The notes beneath the pieces are model-generated. The model did no database searches. It was not told where the DNA came from and saw only the letters and a program-made list of their open reading frames with translations. Position numbers and translations under genes: made by a program. From Flavobacterium psychrophilum (GTDB lineage: Bacteria > Bacteroidota > Bacteroidia > Flavobacteriales > Flavobacteriaceae), in contig CAMCTL010000092.1 in assembly GCA_945878515.1 (NCBI GenBank), positions 1 through 13,505 on the forward strand: DNA of 13,505 bases. Direction: 5' to 3'. Below, in pieces: positions 7,024 to 12,723 of the stretch. Numbering within the stretch: the stretch's first letter is position 1; the number at the start of each line of letters is the position of its first letter.

Positions 7024-7049
7024 ATTCCATAAGCAAAAAATTATGGAAT
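7024..7049. terminator. Hairpin after the glycosyltransferase gene (weak terminator candidate)
   Basis: A perfect 9-bp stem, ATTCCATAA (7024-7032) with TTATGGAAT (7041-7049), surrounds an 8-base A-rich loop, 7 bp past the stop codon. It is AT-rich and followed by only two T on the plus strand, so it may act as a weak terminator or mRNA end stabiliser. Confidence 0.4.
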
Positions 7050-7109
7050 TTAGAAAATTGAGCCACAACTTAAATTAGTGCAAATCCGTGGAATTCGTGT
7101 TTATTTTAT

Positions 7110-7117
7110 TAATTTTG
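7110..7117 (+). promoter_or_regulatory. -7 element (TAATTTTG) of the E2 gene
   Basis: TAATTTTG fits TAnnTTTG and lies 37 bp before the ATG at 7155. It follows a GTG-rich spacer (GTGCAAATCCGTGGAATTCG, 7078-7097) of a kind that recurs between genes in flavobacteria. A -33 TTG at the standard distance is not clear. Confidence 0.5.
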
Positions 7118-7154
7118 CAAGCATAAAATTAAAATCACCTTTTAGGTTAATAAT

Positions 7155-8477
7155 ATGGCAAGATTTGAATTAAAACTTCCAAAAATGGGAGAAAGTGTAG
7201 CCGAAGCGACCATAACCAATTGGTTGAAACAAGTGGGAGACAAAATCGAAGCTGATGAAGCTGTGCTTGAAGTTGCTACTGATAAAGTCGACACCGAGTT
7301 GCCAAGCGAAGTTTCAGGAATATTAGTCGAACAGTTGTTTAAAATAGATGATATAGTTCAAGTGGGGCAAACTATTGCCATTATTGAAACTGAAAGCCTT
7401 CTAGCCCAAAGGGAAGAAGTTCAAAGCGAGGTAGATCTTGGCATTTCTAAATCTGTAGAGATTATTGAAAATAGCATTGCAAAATCTACTGATATTGCAT
7501 CTAATCCAGCTTTAGCAGTAGATGGAATTAGCGATAAATTCTTTTCGCCCTTGGTGAAAAATATTGCAAAAGAAGAAGGTATCTCTCTAGCTGAATTAGA
7601 AAATATTTCAGGTTCTGGAAAAGACGGACGAGTGACTAAAGAAGATATTTTAAATTATATAAAAACTCGAAGTTCTGTTACGCTAAGTGAGGTCAAAGAA
7701 CAAAAAATAATTACTCCACAACAATCCATAACCCATAACTTACAACCCATAACTTCTTCATTAAATGCCGGCGACGAAATCATCGAAATGGACAGAATGC
7801 GTAAGTTAATTGCGGGTTACATGATGGCGTCGATACAAACATCTGCCCACGTACAATCATTTATTGAAGTTGATGTTACTAATATTGTAAAATGGAGGGA
7901 AAAAGTAAAAACTACTTTCGAAAAACGAGAAAGTGAGAAACTAACATACACTCCTATTTTTATGGAGGCCGTTGCCAAAGCTTTGAAAGACTTCCCGATG
8001 ATGAATATTTCTGTTGATGGTGAGACAATAATCAAAAGAAAAAATATTAACCTTGGAATGGCTGCAGCTTTGCCCAATGGCAATTTAATTGTTCCCGTAA
8101 TTAAAAATGCTGATCAATTGAATTTAGTTGGGATGGCAAAAGCGGTAAACGATCTTGGGAGCCGAGCAAAATTAGGAAAATTGAAACCAGACGATACACA
8201 AGGCGGAACTTACACGGTCACAAATATTGGGACTTTTGGTAGTGTTTTCGGGACGCCAATTATCAATCAGCCGCAAGTTGGGATTTTGGCTCTTGGCGCA
8301 ATAAGAAAAGTGCCCGCCGTTATCGAAACTCCCGAAGGCGATTTTATTGGCATTCGCCAAAAAATGTTTCTTACGCATAGTTATGACCATCGCGTTGTTG
8401 ATGGCGCACTTGGCGGAAGTTTTGTACAACGAGTTGCCGAATATTTGGAAGCGTTTGATGTGAATAGAGATTTTTAA
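7155..8477 (+). CDS. Dihydrolipoamide acyltransferase (E2) of a 2-oxoacid dehydrogenase, probably branched-chain type
   Basis: The 440-residue protein has the complete E2 layout. A lipoyl domain (about 1-80) has the swinging-arm lysine K44 in EVATDKVDTELP. An E1/E3-binding domain follows (about 130-168, FFSPLVKNIAKEEGISLAEL, GSGKDGRVTKEDIL), then a linker and a catalytic CAT domain (about 208-438) with DHRVVDG, where His412 and Asp416 are the expected active-site residues. It transfers an acyl group from lipoamide to CoA in a cytosolic multienzyme core. DKVDTELPSEVSG is closer to branched-chain E2 than to pyruvate (DKATME) or 2-oxoglutarate (DKASQE) forms. The E1 and E3 genes are not adjacent. 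The linker around 189-201 is encoded by a heptanucleotide repeat. Confidence 0.9.
   Translation: MARFELKLPKMGESVAEATITNWLKQVGDKIEADEAVLEVATDKVDTELPSEVSGILVEQLFKIDDIVQVGQTIAIIETESLLAQREEVQSEVDLGISKSVEIIENSIAKSTDIASNPALAVDGISDKFFSPLVKNIAKEEGISLAELENISGSGKDGRVTKEDILNYIKTRSSVTLSEVKEQKIITPQQSITHNLQPITSSLNAGDEIIEMDRMRKLIAGYMMASIQTSAHVQSFIEVDVTNIVKWREKVKTTFEKRESEKLTYTPIFMEAVAKALKDFPMMNISVDGETIIKRKNINLGMAAALPNGNLIVPVIKNADQLNLVGMAKAVNDLGSRAKLGKLKPDDTQGGTYTVTNIGTFGSVFGTPIINQPQVGILALGAIRKVPAVIETPEGDFIGIRQKMFLTHSYDHRVVDGALGGSFVQRVAEYLEAFDVNRDF
7721..7755 (+). repeat. Five heptanucleotide repeats inside the E2 coding region
   Basis: Five consecutive 7-mers read ACAATCC, ATAACCC, ATAACTT, ACAACCC, ATAACTT. 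They encode about residues 189-201 (QQSITHNLQPITS), the flexible stretch between the E3-binding and catalytic domains. The consensus resembles the CTAAC-type heptamers in the spacers at 10455 and 12663. Confidence 0.75.
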
Positions 8478-8559
8478 ATGGATATAAAATCAAAAACAAA
8501 CCCGGCTATTTTTTGGATTTGTGGGGTTTTGGATTTTTATCCGAAACTTTTTATAATAA

Positions 8560-8592
8560 TTGACAAACCATCCGTTCAAAAAGATATATTTG
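8560..8592 (+). promoter_or_regulatory. Promoter of the exonuclease gene
   Basis: TTG (8560-8562, in TTGACAAA) is followed after 22 bp by TATATTTG (8585-8592), matching the flavobacterial TTG-N17-23-TAnnTTTG pattern. Transcription would start near 8599, giving a leader of about a dozen bases and supporting the ATG at 8611. The rest of 8478-8610 holds no gene that I accept. Confidence 0.65.
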
Positions 8593-8610
8593 CCATTCTA
8601 AAAATTAAAA

Positions 8611-9381
8611 ATGGAATTAAAACTCACAAAACCAATTTGCTTTTTCGACCTAGAAACTACGGGAGTTGATGTTGCAAAAGACCGAATTGTTGAAATAGCA
8701 ATCTTCAAAGTTTTTCCCAATGGAAATAAAGAAAGTAAAACTTGGTTGGTTAACCCGACAATTCCAATTCCTTATCAAACTACATTGGTTCACGGGATTA
8801 CCGACGAGAAAGTAGCAAATGAACCCACTTTTAAGGAATTGGCTTCTAAAGTTTACAATATGATCAAAGATTCTGACTTGGCAGGATACAATTCGGATCG
8901 TTTTGATATTCCTTTATTGGCTGAAGAAATGCTTCGTGCGGGAGTAGATTTCGATATGAAAAACCGTGTTTCTGTGGATGTTCAAACCATTTTTCACAAA
9001 AAAGAAGAACGAACATTGAGTGCAGCTTTGAAATTTTATTGTGGTCAAAGTCACGAAAATGCCCATACTGCTGAAGCAGATACAATGGCCACTTATGAAA
9101 TTATGAAAGCCCAATTAGAGCGTTATCCAGATTTGGAAAACGACATAAAGTCGCTTTCAGAATTTACAACGAGAAAGAAAATTGCCGATTTTGCAGGCAT
9201 GATAGCTTTTGATAAAGACGACCATGAAATATTTACCTTCGGAAAACACAAAGGAGCTAAGGTTGAAACAGTTTTAGAAACCGAACCTGGCTATTTCAGT
9301 TGGATTCAAAATGCTGATTTTCCTTTATACACGAAGAAAGTGTTGACAGCAATTAAATTAAGAAAATTGAACACAAAATAG
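8611..9381 (+). CDS. DEDDh 3'-5' exonuclease with ExoX-type C-terminal motif (DnaQ-like)
   Basis: The 256-residue protein is a DnaQ-superfamily exonuclease. The four acidic metal ligands and the general base are visible: Asp13 and Glu15 (FFDLETTG), Asp99 in NSDRFD (94-99), and His152 and Asp157 (HTAEAD). The C-terminal part (about 206-240) reads FTFGKHKGAKVETVLETEP followed by GYFSWIQNADFP, the FGKHKGK...P-Y-x-W-x motif of ExoX and the DUF3820-like family. It probably removes nucleotides from DNA 3' ends during repair or proofreading-like processing; the sequence does not say which substrate. It is smaller than a replicative polymerase III and is most likely a stand-alone protein. It has its own promoter and is followed by a heptamer array. 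Confidence 0.9.
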   Translation: MELKLTKPICFFDLETTGVDVAKDRIVEIAIFKVFPNGNKESKTWLVNPTIPIPYQTTLVHGITDEKVANEPTFKELASKVYNMIKDSDLAGYNSDRFDIPLLAEEMLRAGVDFDMKNRVSVDVQTIFHKKEERTLSAALKFYCGQSHENAHTAEADTMATYEIMKAQLERYPDLENDIKSLSEFTTRKKIADFAGMIAFDKDDHEIFTFGKHKGAKVETVLETEPGYFSWIQNADFPLYTKKVLTAIKLRKLNTK

Positions 9382-9443
9382 ATTGCAGATTGCAGTTTTC
9401 AGATTGCAGTCTGAAATCTGAAATCTGAAATCTGAAATCTGAA
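9382..9443. repeat. Heptanucleotide repeat array upstream of the FAH-family gene
   Basis: The array starts with GATTGCA-type 7-mers (9381-9408) and switches to CTGAAAT units at 9411, 9418, 9425 and 9432 plus a partial copy ending at 9443, five bases before the ATG at 9448. The switch inverts the motif, so TTTCAGATT (9397-9405) can pair with AATCTGAAA (9415-9423) as a 9-bp hairpin. It fills the whole spacer between exonuclease stop and next start. Confidence 0.9.
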
Positions 9444-9447
9444 CTGA

Positions 9448-10059
9448 ATGAAAATAATCTGCATCGGCAGGAATTATGCCAACCACATAGCGGAGTTGCA
9501 AAACGAAAGGCCAACTGAGCCAGTGATTTTTATGAAACCTGATTCGGCAGTTTTGTTGAAGCAACATCCTTTTGTCATTCCAGAATTCTCGAATGATATT
9601 CATCATGAAATAGAAATAATTGTCAAAATAAGCAAAGTAGGTAAGTACATTGATGCCAAGTTTGCCCATAAGTATTATGACGAAATCAGTGTTGGAATAG
9701 ATTTTACTGCTCGTGATTTGCAAAACGAATTAAAAACCAAAGGATTGCCTTGGGAAAAAGCAAAATCGTTTGATGGATCCGCTATTTTAGGTGATTTTTT
9801 GCCAAAAAGTCAATTTAATTCATTAGAAAATATTACTTTTGAATTGGTTAGTAACGGCAAAACTGTTCAAAAAGGCAATACCGATTTTATGTTGTGGAAA
9901 ATTGATGAGCTAATTTCTTATGTTTCAAAATATTTCACTTTGAAAATTGGCGATATCATTTTTACAGGAACACCAGAAGGCGTTGCAGCTGTAAAGACCG
10001 AAGACGTTTTAGAAGGTTTTTTAGAAGGGAATAAATTATTTAGCATACAAATAAAATAG
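9448..10059 (+). CDS. Fumarylacetoacetate hydrolase (FAH) family protein
   Basis: The 203-residue protein is a compact single-domain FAH-fold enzyme of the FAHD1/YcgM type. Visible landmarks are the opening MKIICIGRNYANHIAEL, the PVIFMKPDSA loop, the metal-binding HHEIE (52-56, Glu54 and Glu56) with Asp85 in GIDFTARDLQ, the PWEKAKSFDG motif (Lys106), and TGTPEGV at 173-179. Relatives cleave or decarboxylate acylpyruvates or oxaloacetate with Mg2+ or Mn2+ in the cytosol; the exact substrate cannot be inferred. Its length is normal for the short family members. The stop codon abuts the ATG of the Hpt gene (TAGATG), so the two are probably translated from one message. Confidence 0.9.
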   Translation: MKIICIGRNYANHIAELQNERPTEPVIFMKPDSAVLLKQHPFVIPEFSNDIHHEIEIIVKISKVGKYIDAKFAHKYYDEISVGIDFTARDLQNELKTKGLPWEKAKSFDGSAILGDFLPKSQFNSLENITFELVSNGKTVQKGNTDFMLWKIDELISYVSKYFTLKIGDIIFTGTPEGVAAVKTEDVLEGFLEGNKLFSIQIK

Positions 10060-10404
10060 ATGGCACTACATTATAACTTAGCAAAAGTGTACGCACTTTC
10101 AGACAATGATCCGGAATTTGTCCTTCAAATCGTCACGTTATTTGTTACCGAAATTCCTGATGACATTGCAGAAATTAAAGAAGGAATTAGAAAGAAAGAC
10201 CATAAACATGCCTATTCGTACGCTCATAAAATTAAACCATCCCTTGATTTACTGGGTTTAAAAGTAGCTTTTGAAGAAATACTTCAAGTAGAAGCTTGGA
10301 CAAAAACTGAGGGCGAAAAGAAAGAAATTAAAGAAACTTTTAAGAGCATCAAGCAACAAGTAAAAGATGCTATTAAGGAACTAAAAAAGGACTTCGATTT
10401 ATAG
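10060..10404 (+). CDS. Hpt-domain histidine phosphotransfer protein
   Basis: This 114-residue, all-helical, charged protein matches a free-standing Hpt domain. The phosphoacceptor is His56 in YAHKIKPSLDLLGL (54-67), which keeps the HxxKxxxxxxG arrangement of the family, although PS replaces the usual GS after the lysine. The N-terminus (VYALSDNDPEFVLQIVTLFV) and helices after residue 70 fit the four-helix bundle, and the lysine-rich tail runs to 114. Such proteins shuttle phosphate between receiver domains in phosphorelays. No kinase or response regulator lies in the window, so its partners must be elsewhere. It directly follows the FAH-family stop with no spacer. Confidence 0.85.
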   Translation: MALHYNLAKVYALSDNDPEFVLQIVTLFVTEIPDDIAEIKEGIRKKDHKHAYSYAHKIKPSLDLLGLKVAFEEILQVEAWTKTEGEKKEIKETFKSIKQQVKDAIKELKKDFDL

Positions 10405-10405
10405 G

Positions 10406-10496
10406 ATTTCAGTTTACAGATTTCAAGTTTCAGATTTAATGCATCTAAGTTGCCTACTTCTAACCTCTAACCTCTAATCTCTAACCTCTAACTTAT
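10406..10496. repeat. Two heptanucleotide arrays between the Hpt gene and cinA
   Basis: Bases 10406-10433 are four 7-mers (ATTTCAG, TTTACAG, ATTTCAA, GTTTCAG), the reverse complement type of the CTGAAAT array at 9411. Bases 10455-10496 are six 7-mers (TACTTCT, AACCTCT, AACCTCT, AATCTCT, AACCTCT, AACTTAT). Both blocks keep the same register modulo 7. The array ends 8 bases before the cinA ATG. Confidence 0.9.
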
Positions 10497-10504
10497 AGCC
10501 TCAA

Positions 10505-11755
10505 ATGCAAGCAGCCATAGTAACCATTGGAGACGAAATTTTAATTGGTCAAATTGTTGATACAAATTCAGCATTTATTGCCAAATCGTTAGACAGAATT
10601 GGTGTCGAGATTCATGAAATGATTTCCATTAGTGACAATAAACAACACATACTCGATACCTTTTCAAAATTTCAAAACACAGTAGATTTGGTCATCATCA
10701 CGGGTGGACTTGGCCCTACAAAAGATGATATTACAAAGAAAACTTTCTGCGATTATTTTGATGATGAATTGGTTGTAAATCAAGAGGTGCTCAATCATGT
10801 AACTCAAATTATAGAAGGTTTTTACAAACGTAAAATTACTCAAATCAATAAAGATCAAGCCTTAGTCCCATCAAAATGTACTGTCCTTCACAATCAAGTG
10901 GGAACAGCGCCAGGAATGTGGATGAAGCATGAAAACACCGTTTTTATTTCGCTTCCAGGAGTACCTCATGAAATGAAATATTTGGTTGAAAACGAGATTA
11001 TTCCAAAAATTGTTGTCGAATACAAAAGGCCTTATATCATACATAAAACCATTTTAACCTACGGAATTGGCGAAAGTTTATTGGCAGAAACCATTGAAAA
11101 TTGGGAGAATAATTTACCTGATTTTATAAAATTAGCCTATTTACCGAGTCCCGGTCGGGTGCGTTTGAGGCTATCTGCAAGAGGAACCAATAAAGAATTT
11201 TTGGAGCAATCTATTTCCGATAATGTAACTTTGTTGTCTAAAATACTTGGAGATAGCATTGTTGGTTTTGATGACGACGATACTGTAGAAATAGCTGTTG
11301 GACAACTTTTGGCACAACAAAACAAAACTATTTCTACCGCCGAAAGTTGTACAGGAGGAAAAATTGCTCAGGTTTTGACCTCGGTTTCAGGAGCATCAAA
11401 TTATTTTAAAGGCAGCGTAGTTTCATACTCAACCGAAACAAAAATTTCCGTTTTAGGAATTTCTGCAGGTTTAATCAAAGAACATTCAGTTGTCAGTGCA
11501 GAAGTTGCAAAGCAAATGGCAATGAATATCCAAAAATTAATGAAAACTGACTATGCCATTGCCACAACTGGGAATGCTGGTCCAACTAAAGGTGATTCAG
11601 ATGCCGAAGTTGGAGTCGTATTTATTGCCTTGGCAACACCAAATAAAGTGCTAGTCGAGGAGTTTAATTTTGGTCAACCCCGTGACAAAGTGATAGATAG
11701 AGCAGTTGTCAAAAGTTTAGAAATATTGCGAAAAGAAATTTTAAAAAATCAGTAA
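10505..11755 (+). CDS. cinA: CinA-like protein (COG1058 domain plus C-terminal amidohydrolase domain)
   Basis: The 416-residue protein has the full two-domain CinA layout. The N-terminal molybdopterin-binding-like (COG1058) domain shows IGDEIL (8-13), [11 protein letters not shown] (65-75) and LPGVPHEM (150-157), which in characterised relatives hydrolyses ADP-ribose. A linking region (about 178-250) contains [14 protein letters not shown]. The C-terminal CinA domain starts with AESCTGG (279-285) and continues through NAGP; relatives (PncC) deamidate nicotinamide mononucleotide. The likely role is pyridine-nucleotide salvage or housecleaning, and in some bacteria a competence link. The ATG at 10505 gives the standard N-terminus ([13 protein letters not shown]) right after a heptamer array. 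Confidence 0.95.
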   Translation: MQAAIVTIGDEILIGQIVDTNSAFIAKSLDRIGVEIHEMISISDNKQHILDTFSKFQNTVDLVIITGGLGPTKDDITKKTFCDYFDDELVVNQEVLNHVTQIIEGFYKRKITQINKDQALVPSKCTVLHNQVGTAPGMWMKHENTVFISLPGVPHEMKYLVENEIIPKIVVEYKRPYIIHKTILTYGIGESLLAETIENWENNLPDFIKLAYLPSPGRVRLRLSARGTNKEFLEQSISDNVTLLSKILGDSIVGFDDDDTVEIAVGQLLAQQNKTISTAESCTGGKIAQVLTSVSGASNYFKGSVVSYSTETKISVLGISAGLIKEHSVVSAEVAKQMAMNIQKLMKTDYAIATTGNAGPTKGDSDAEVGVVFIALATPNKVLVEEFNFGQPRDKVIDRAVVKSLEILRKEILKNQ

Positions 11756-11761
11756 TTTTTT

Positions 11762-11793
11762 TTTGTTACATCCGTTTATTTTTCTTTTCTTTG
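11762..11793 (+). promoter_or_regulatory. Promoter of the rpmB-rpmG-DUF4295 operon
   Basis: TTTG (11762-11765), a 20-bp spacer and TTTCTTTG (11786-11793, one mismatch to TAnnTTTG) followed by CACCC form a typical Bacteroidota -33/-7 pair. It sits 36 bp before the rpmB ATG and 7 bp after the cinA stop. The T-run at 11756-11764 has no strong stem before it. Confidence 0.7.
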
Positions 11794-11828
11794 CACCCTC
11801 GATTTGAATAACGATAAAAGATAAGATA

Positions 11829-12065
11829 ATGTCAAGAGTTTGCGACCTTACAGGTAAAAGAGCGATGGTGGGAAATAACGTTTCTCATGCTATGAATAAA
11901 ACTAAGAGAAAATTTTCTGTAAACTTAGTAAAAAAGCGTTTTTATCTTCCAGAAGAAGATAGATGGATTACGCTAAGAGTAGCAGCATCTACTGTAAAAA
12001 CAATTAATAAAAATGGAATCGCTGCAGTTTTGAAAAAAGCACAAGCAGGCGGATTTATTAAATAA
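11829..12065 (+). CDS. rpmB: 50S ribosomal protein L28 (bL28)
   Basis: The 78-residue basic protein shows the L28 signature throughout: [29 protein letters not shown] at the N-terminus (read in parts as [10 protein letters not shown] and SHAMNKTKR), then [20 protein letters not shown] and [10 protein letters not shown]. It is a large-subunit protein near the base of the L1 stalk. The length is normal for bacteria. It is the first gene of a ribosomal cluster with rpmG 23 bp downstream. Confidence 0.98.
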   Translation: MSRVCDLTGKRAMVGNNVSHAMNKTKRKFSVNLVKKRFYLPEEDRWITLRVAASTVKTINKNGIAAVLKKAQAGGFIK

Positions 12066-12088
12066 TCCATTCCTAAAAATATATCAAA

Positions 12089-12277
12089 ATGGCAAAGAAA
12101 GCAAAAGGAAATAGAATTCAAGTAATTTTAGAATGTACTGAACACAAAACAACTGGTGTTGCAGGAACTTCAAGATACATTACAACAAAGAACAAGAAAA
12201 ATACTCCAGACAGATTAGAGATTAAAAAATTTAATCCAATCTTGAAACGTGTAACAGTTCACAAAGAAATTAAATAA
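12089..12277 (+). CDS. rpmG: 50S ribosomal protein L33 (bL33), zinc-free type
   Basis: The 62-residue basic protein begins [20 protein letters not shown] and continues with [20 protein letters not shown] and [15 protein letters not shown], the L33 pattern. Only one cysteine remains (ECTEHK) and the second CxxC is replaced (FNPILK), so this is the zinc-independent C-minus form. A short TTGVAG insertion before SRYITT makes it slightly longer than the E. coli protein. It sits between rpmB and the DUF4295 gene. Confidence 0.97.
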   Translation: MAKKAKGNRIQVILECTEHKTTGVAGTSRYITTKNKKNTPDRLEIKKFNPILKRVTVHKEIK

Positions 12278-12348
12278 TAATTAGAGATTTTATGGTAATC
12301 TTAGATGTTTGCATCGTAGATACACTAAAATACAAATAACATTGAATC

Positions 12349-12501
12349 ATGGCAAAGAAAACCGTAGCATCCTTACAGACATCTTCTAAGAGATTATCAA
12401 AAGCCATCAAAATGGTAAAATCTCCTAAAACTGGTGCATATACATTCGTAGAATCAATTATGACTCCAGAAGCAGTTGACGAATTCTTGAAAAAGAAATA
12501 A
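12349..12501 (+). CDS. DUF4295 small ribosome-associated protein
   Basis: This 50-codon gene is easy to miss by length cut-offs. It encodes a basic protein that starts MAKKTVASLQTSSKRLSKAI and ends SIMTPEAVDEFLKKK. The sequence and its place directly after rpmG match the DUF4295 family, which is nearly universal in Bacteroidota. From memory, structural work on the Flavobacterium johnsoniae ribosome described an additional large-subunit protein (bL38) that may be this family; I cannot confirm the identity here. A 71-bp spacer separates it from rpmG, and a strong terminator follows 20 bp after its stop. Confidence 0.9.
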   Translation: MAKKTVASLQTSSKRLSKAIKMVKSPKTGAYTFVESIMTPEAVDEFLKKK

Positions 12502-12521
12502 TTAACTATGGCATTTTATAG

Positions 12522-12557
12522 AAAAGCTACTTTCATTCGGAAGTAGCTTTTTTATTT
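12522..12557 (+). terminator. Rho-independent terminator of the ribosomal operon
   Basis: A 13-bp stem, AAAAGCTACTTTC (12522-12534) with GGAAGTAGCTTTT (12539-12551), has a 4-base loop (ATTC) and one G-U pair, and runs into a T-run (12548-12553, then TTTT at 12555-12558). Confidence 0.93.
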
Positions 12558-12559
12558 TA

Positions 12560-12567
12560 TATATTTG
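12560..12567 (+). promoter_or_regulatory. -7 element (TATATTTG), possible ftsY promoter with long leader
   Basis: TATATTTG matches TAnnTTTG perfectly immediately after the ribosomal terminator. If used for ftsY, the leader would be about 150 nt and would contain the palindrome and heptamers at 12663-12713. No TTG -33 box lies at the standard distance, since that position falls inside the terminator stem. Confidence 0.4.
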
Positions 12568-12662
12568 CTTCGCAGGTTCGTTATTGCTGTAGTATAAACA
12601 AATTTTTTTTAAACTAAAACGTTTTTAGATTTTGTATTAAAATGAATATTTGAATTAGTGTT

Positions 12663-12713
12663 TTCTAATTTCTAACTTCTTCCCTGATAGCTATCGGGGC
12701 TAACTTCTAACTT
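12663..12713. repeat. Heptanucleotide array interrupted by an 18-bp palindrome
   Basis: 7-mers TTCTAAT (12663), TTCTAAC (12670) and TTCTTCC (12677) are followed by the palindrome CCCTGATAGCTATCGGGG (12682-12699: nine pairs, one of them T-G, no loop), then CTAACTT twice (12700-12713). The array ends 10 bases before the ftsY ATG. Confidence 0.8.
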
Positions 12714-12723
12714 TTTTACTATA

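Noticed and set aside
8495..8540. Possible terminator AAACCC...GGGTTT after the E2 gene
   Set aside because: Stem of about 6 bp with a loop of some 20 bases and no clean T-run; the region looks more like AT-rich spacer with a direct repeat (TTTTGGATTT).
8478..8669. 63-codon plus-strand frame starting right after the E2 stop
   Set aside because: It overlaps the exonuclease start by 59 bases in another frame, contains the exonuclease promoter, shows low-complexity composition and resembles no family I know.
9358..9723. 121-codon minus-strand frame across the heptamer array and FAH start
   Set aside because: Its N-terminal part is antisense to the FAH gene and its C-terminal part translates the 7-mer array (repeating FQISD-like peptides); not a plausible protein.
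9382..10496. CRISPR-like array
   Set aside because: The repeats are contiguous 7-mers without unique spacers and there are no cas genes.
12292..12339. Short plus-strand frame between rpmG and the DUF4295 gene (15 codons plus stop, ATG at 12292)
   Set aside because: Too short, no recognisable motif or start signal; could be leader sequence but nothing supports translation.
12561..12600. GCAGGTTCG stretch suggestive of a tRNA T-arm
   Set aside because: No matching TTCCA partner, no acceptor stem or anticodon arm can be formed around it.
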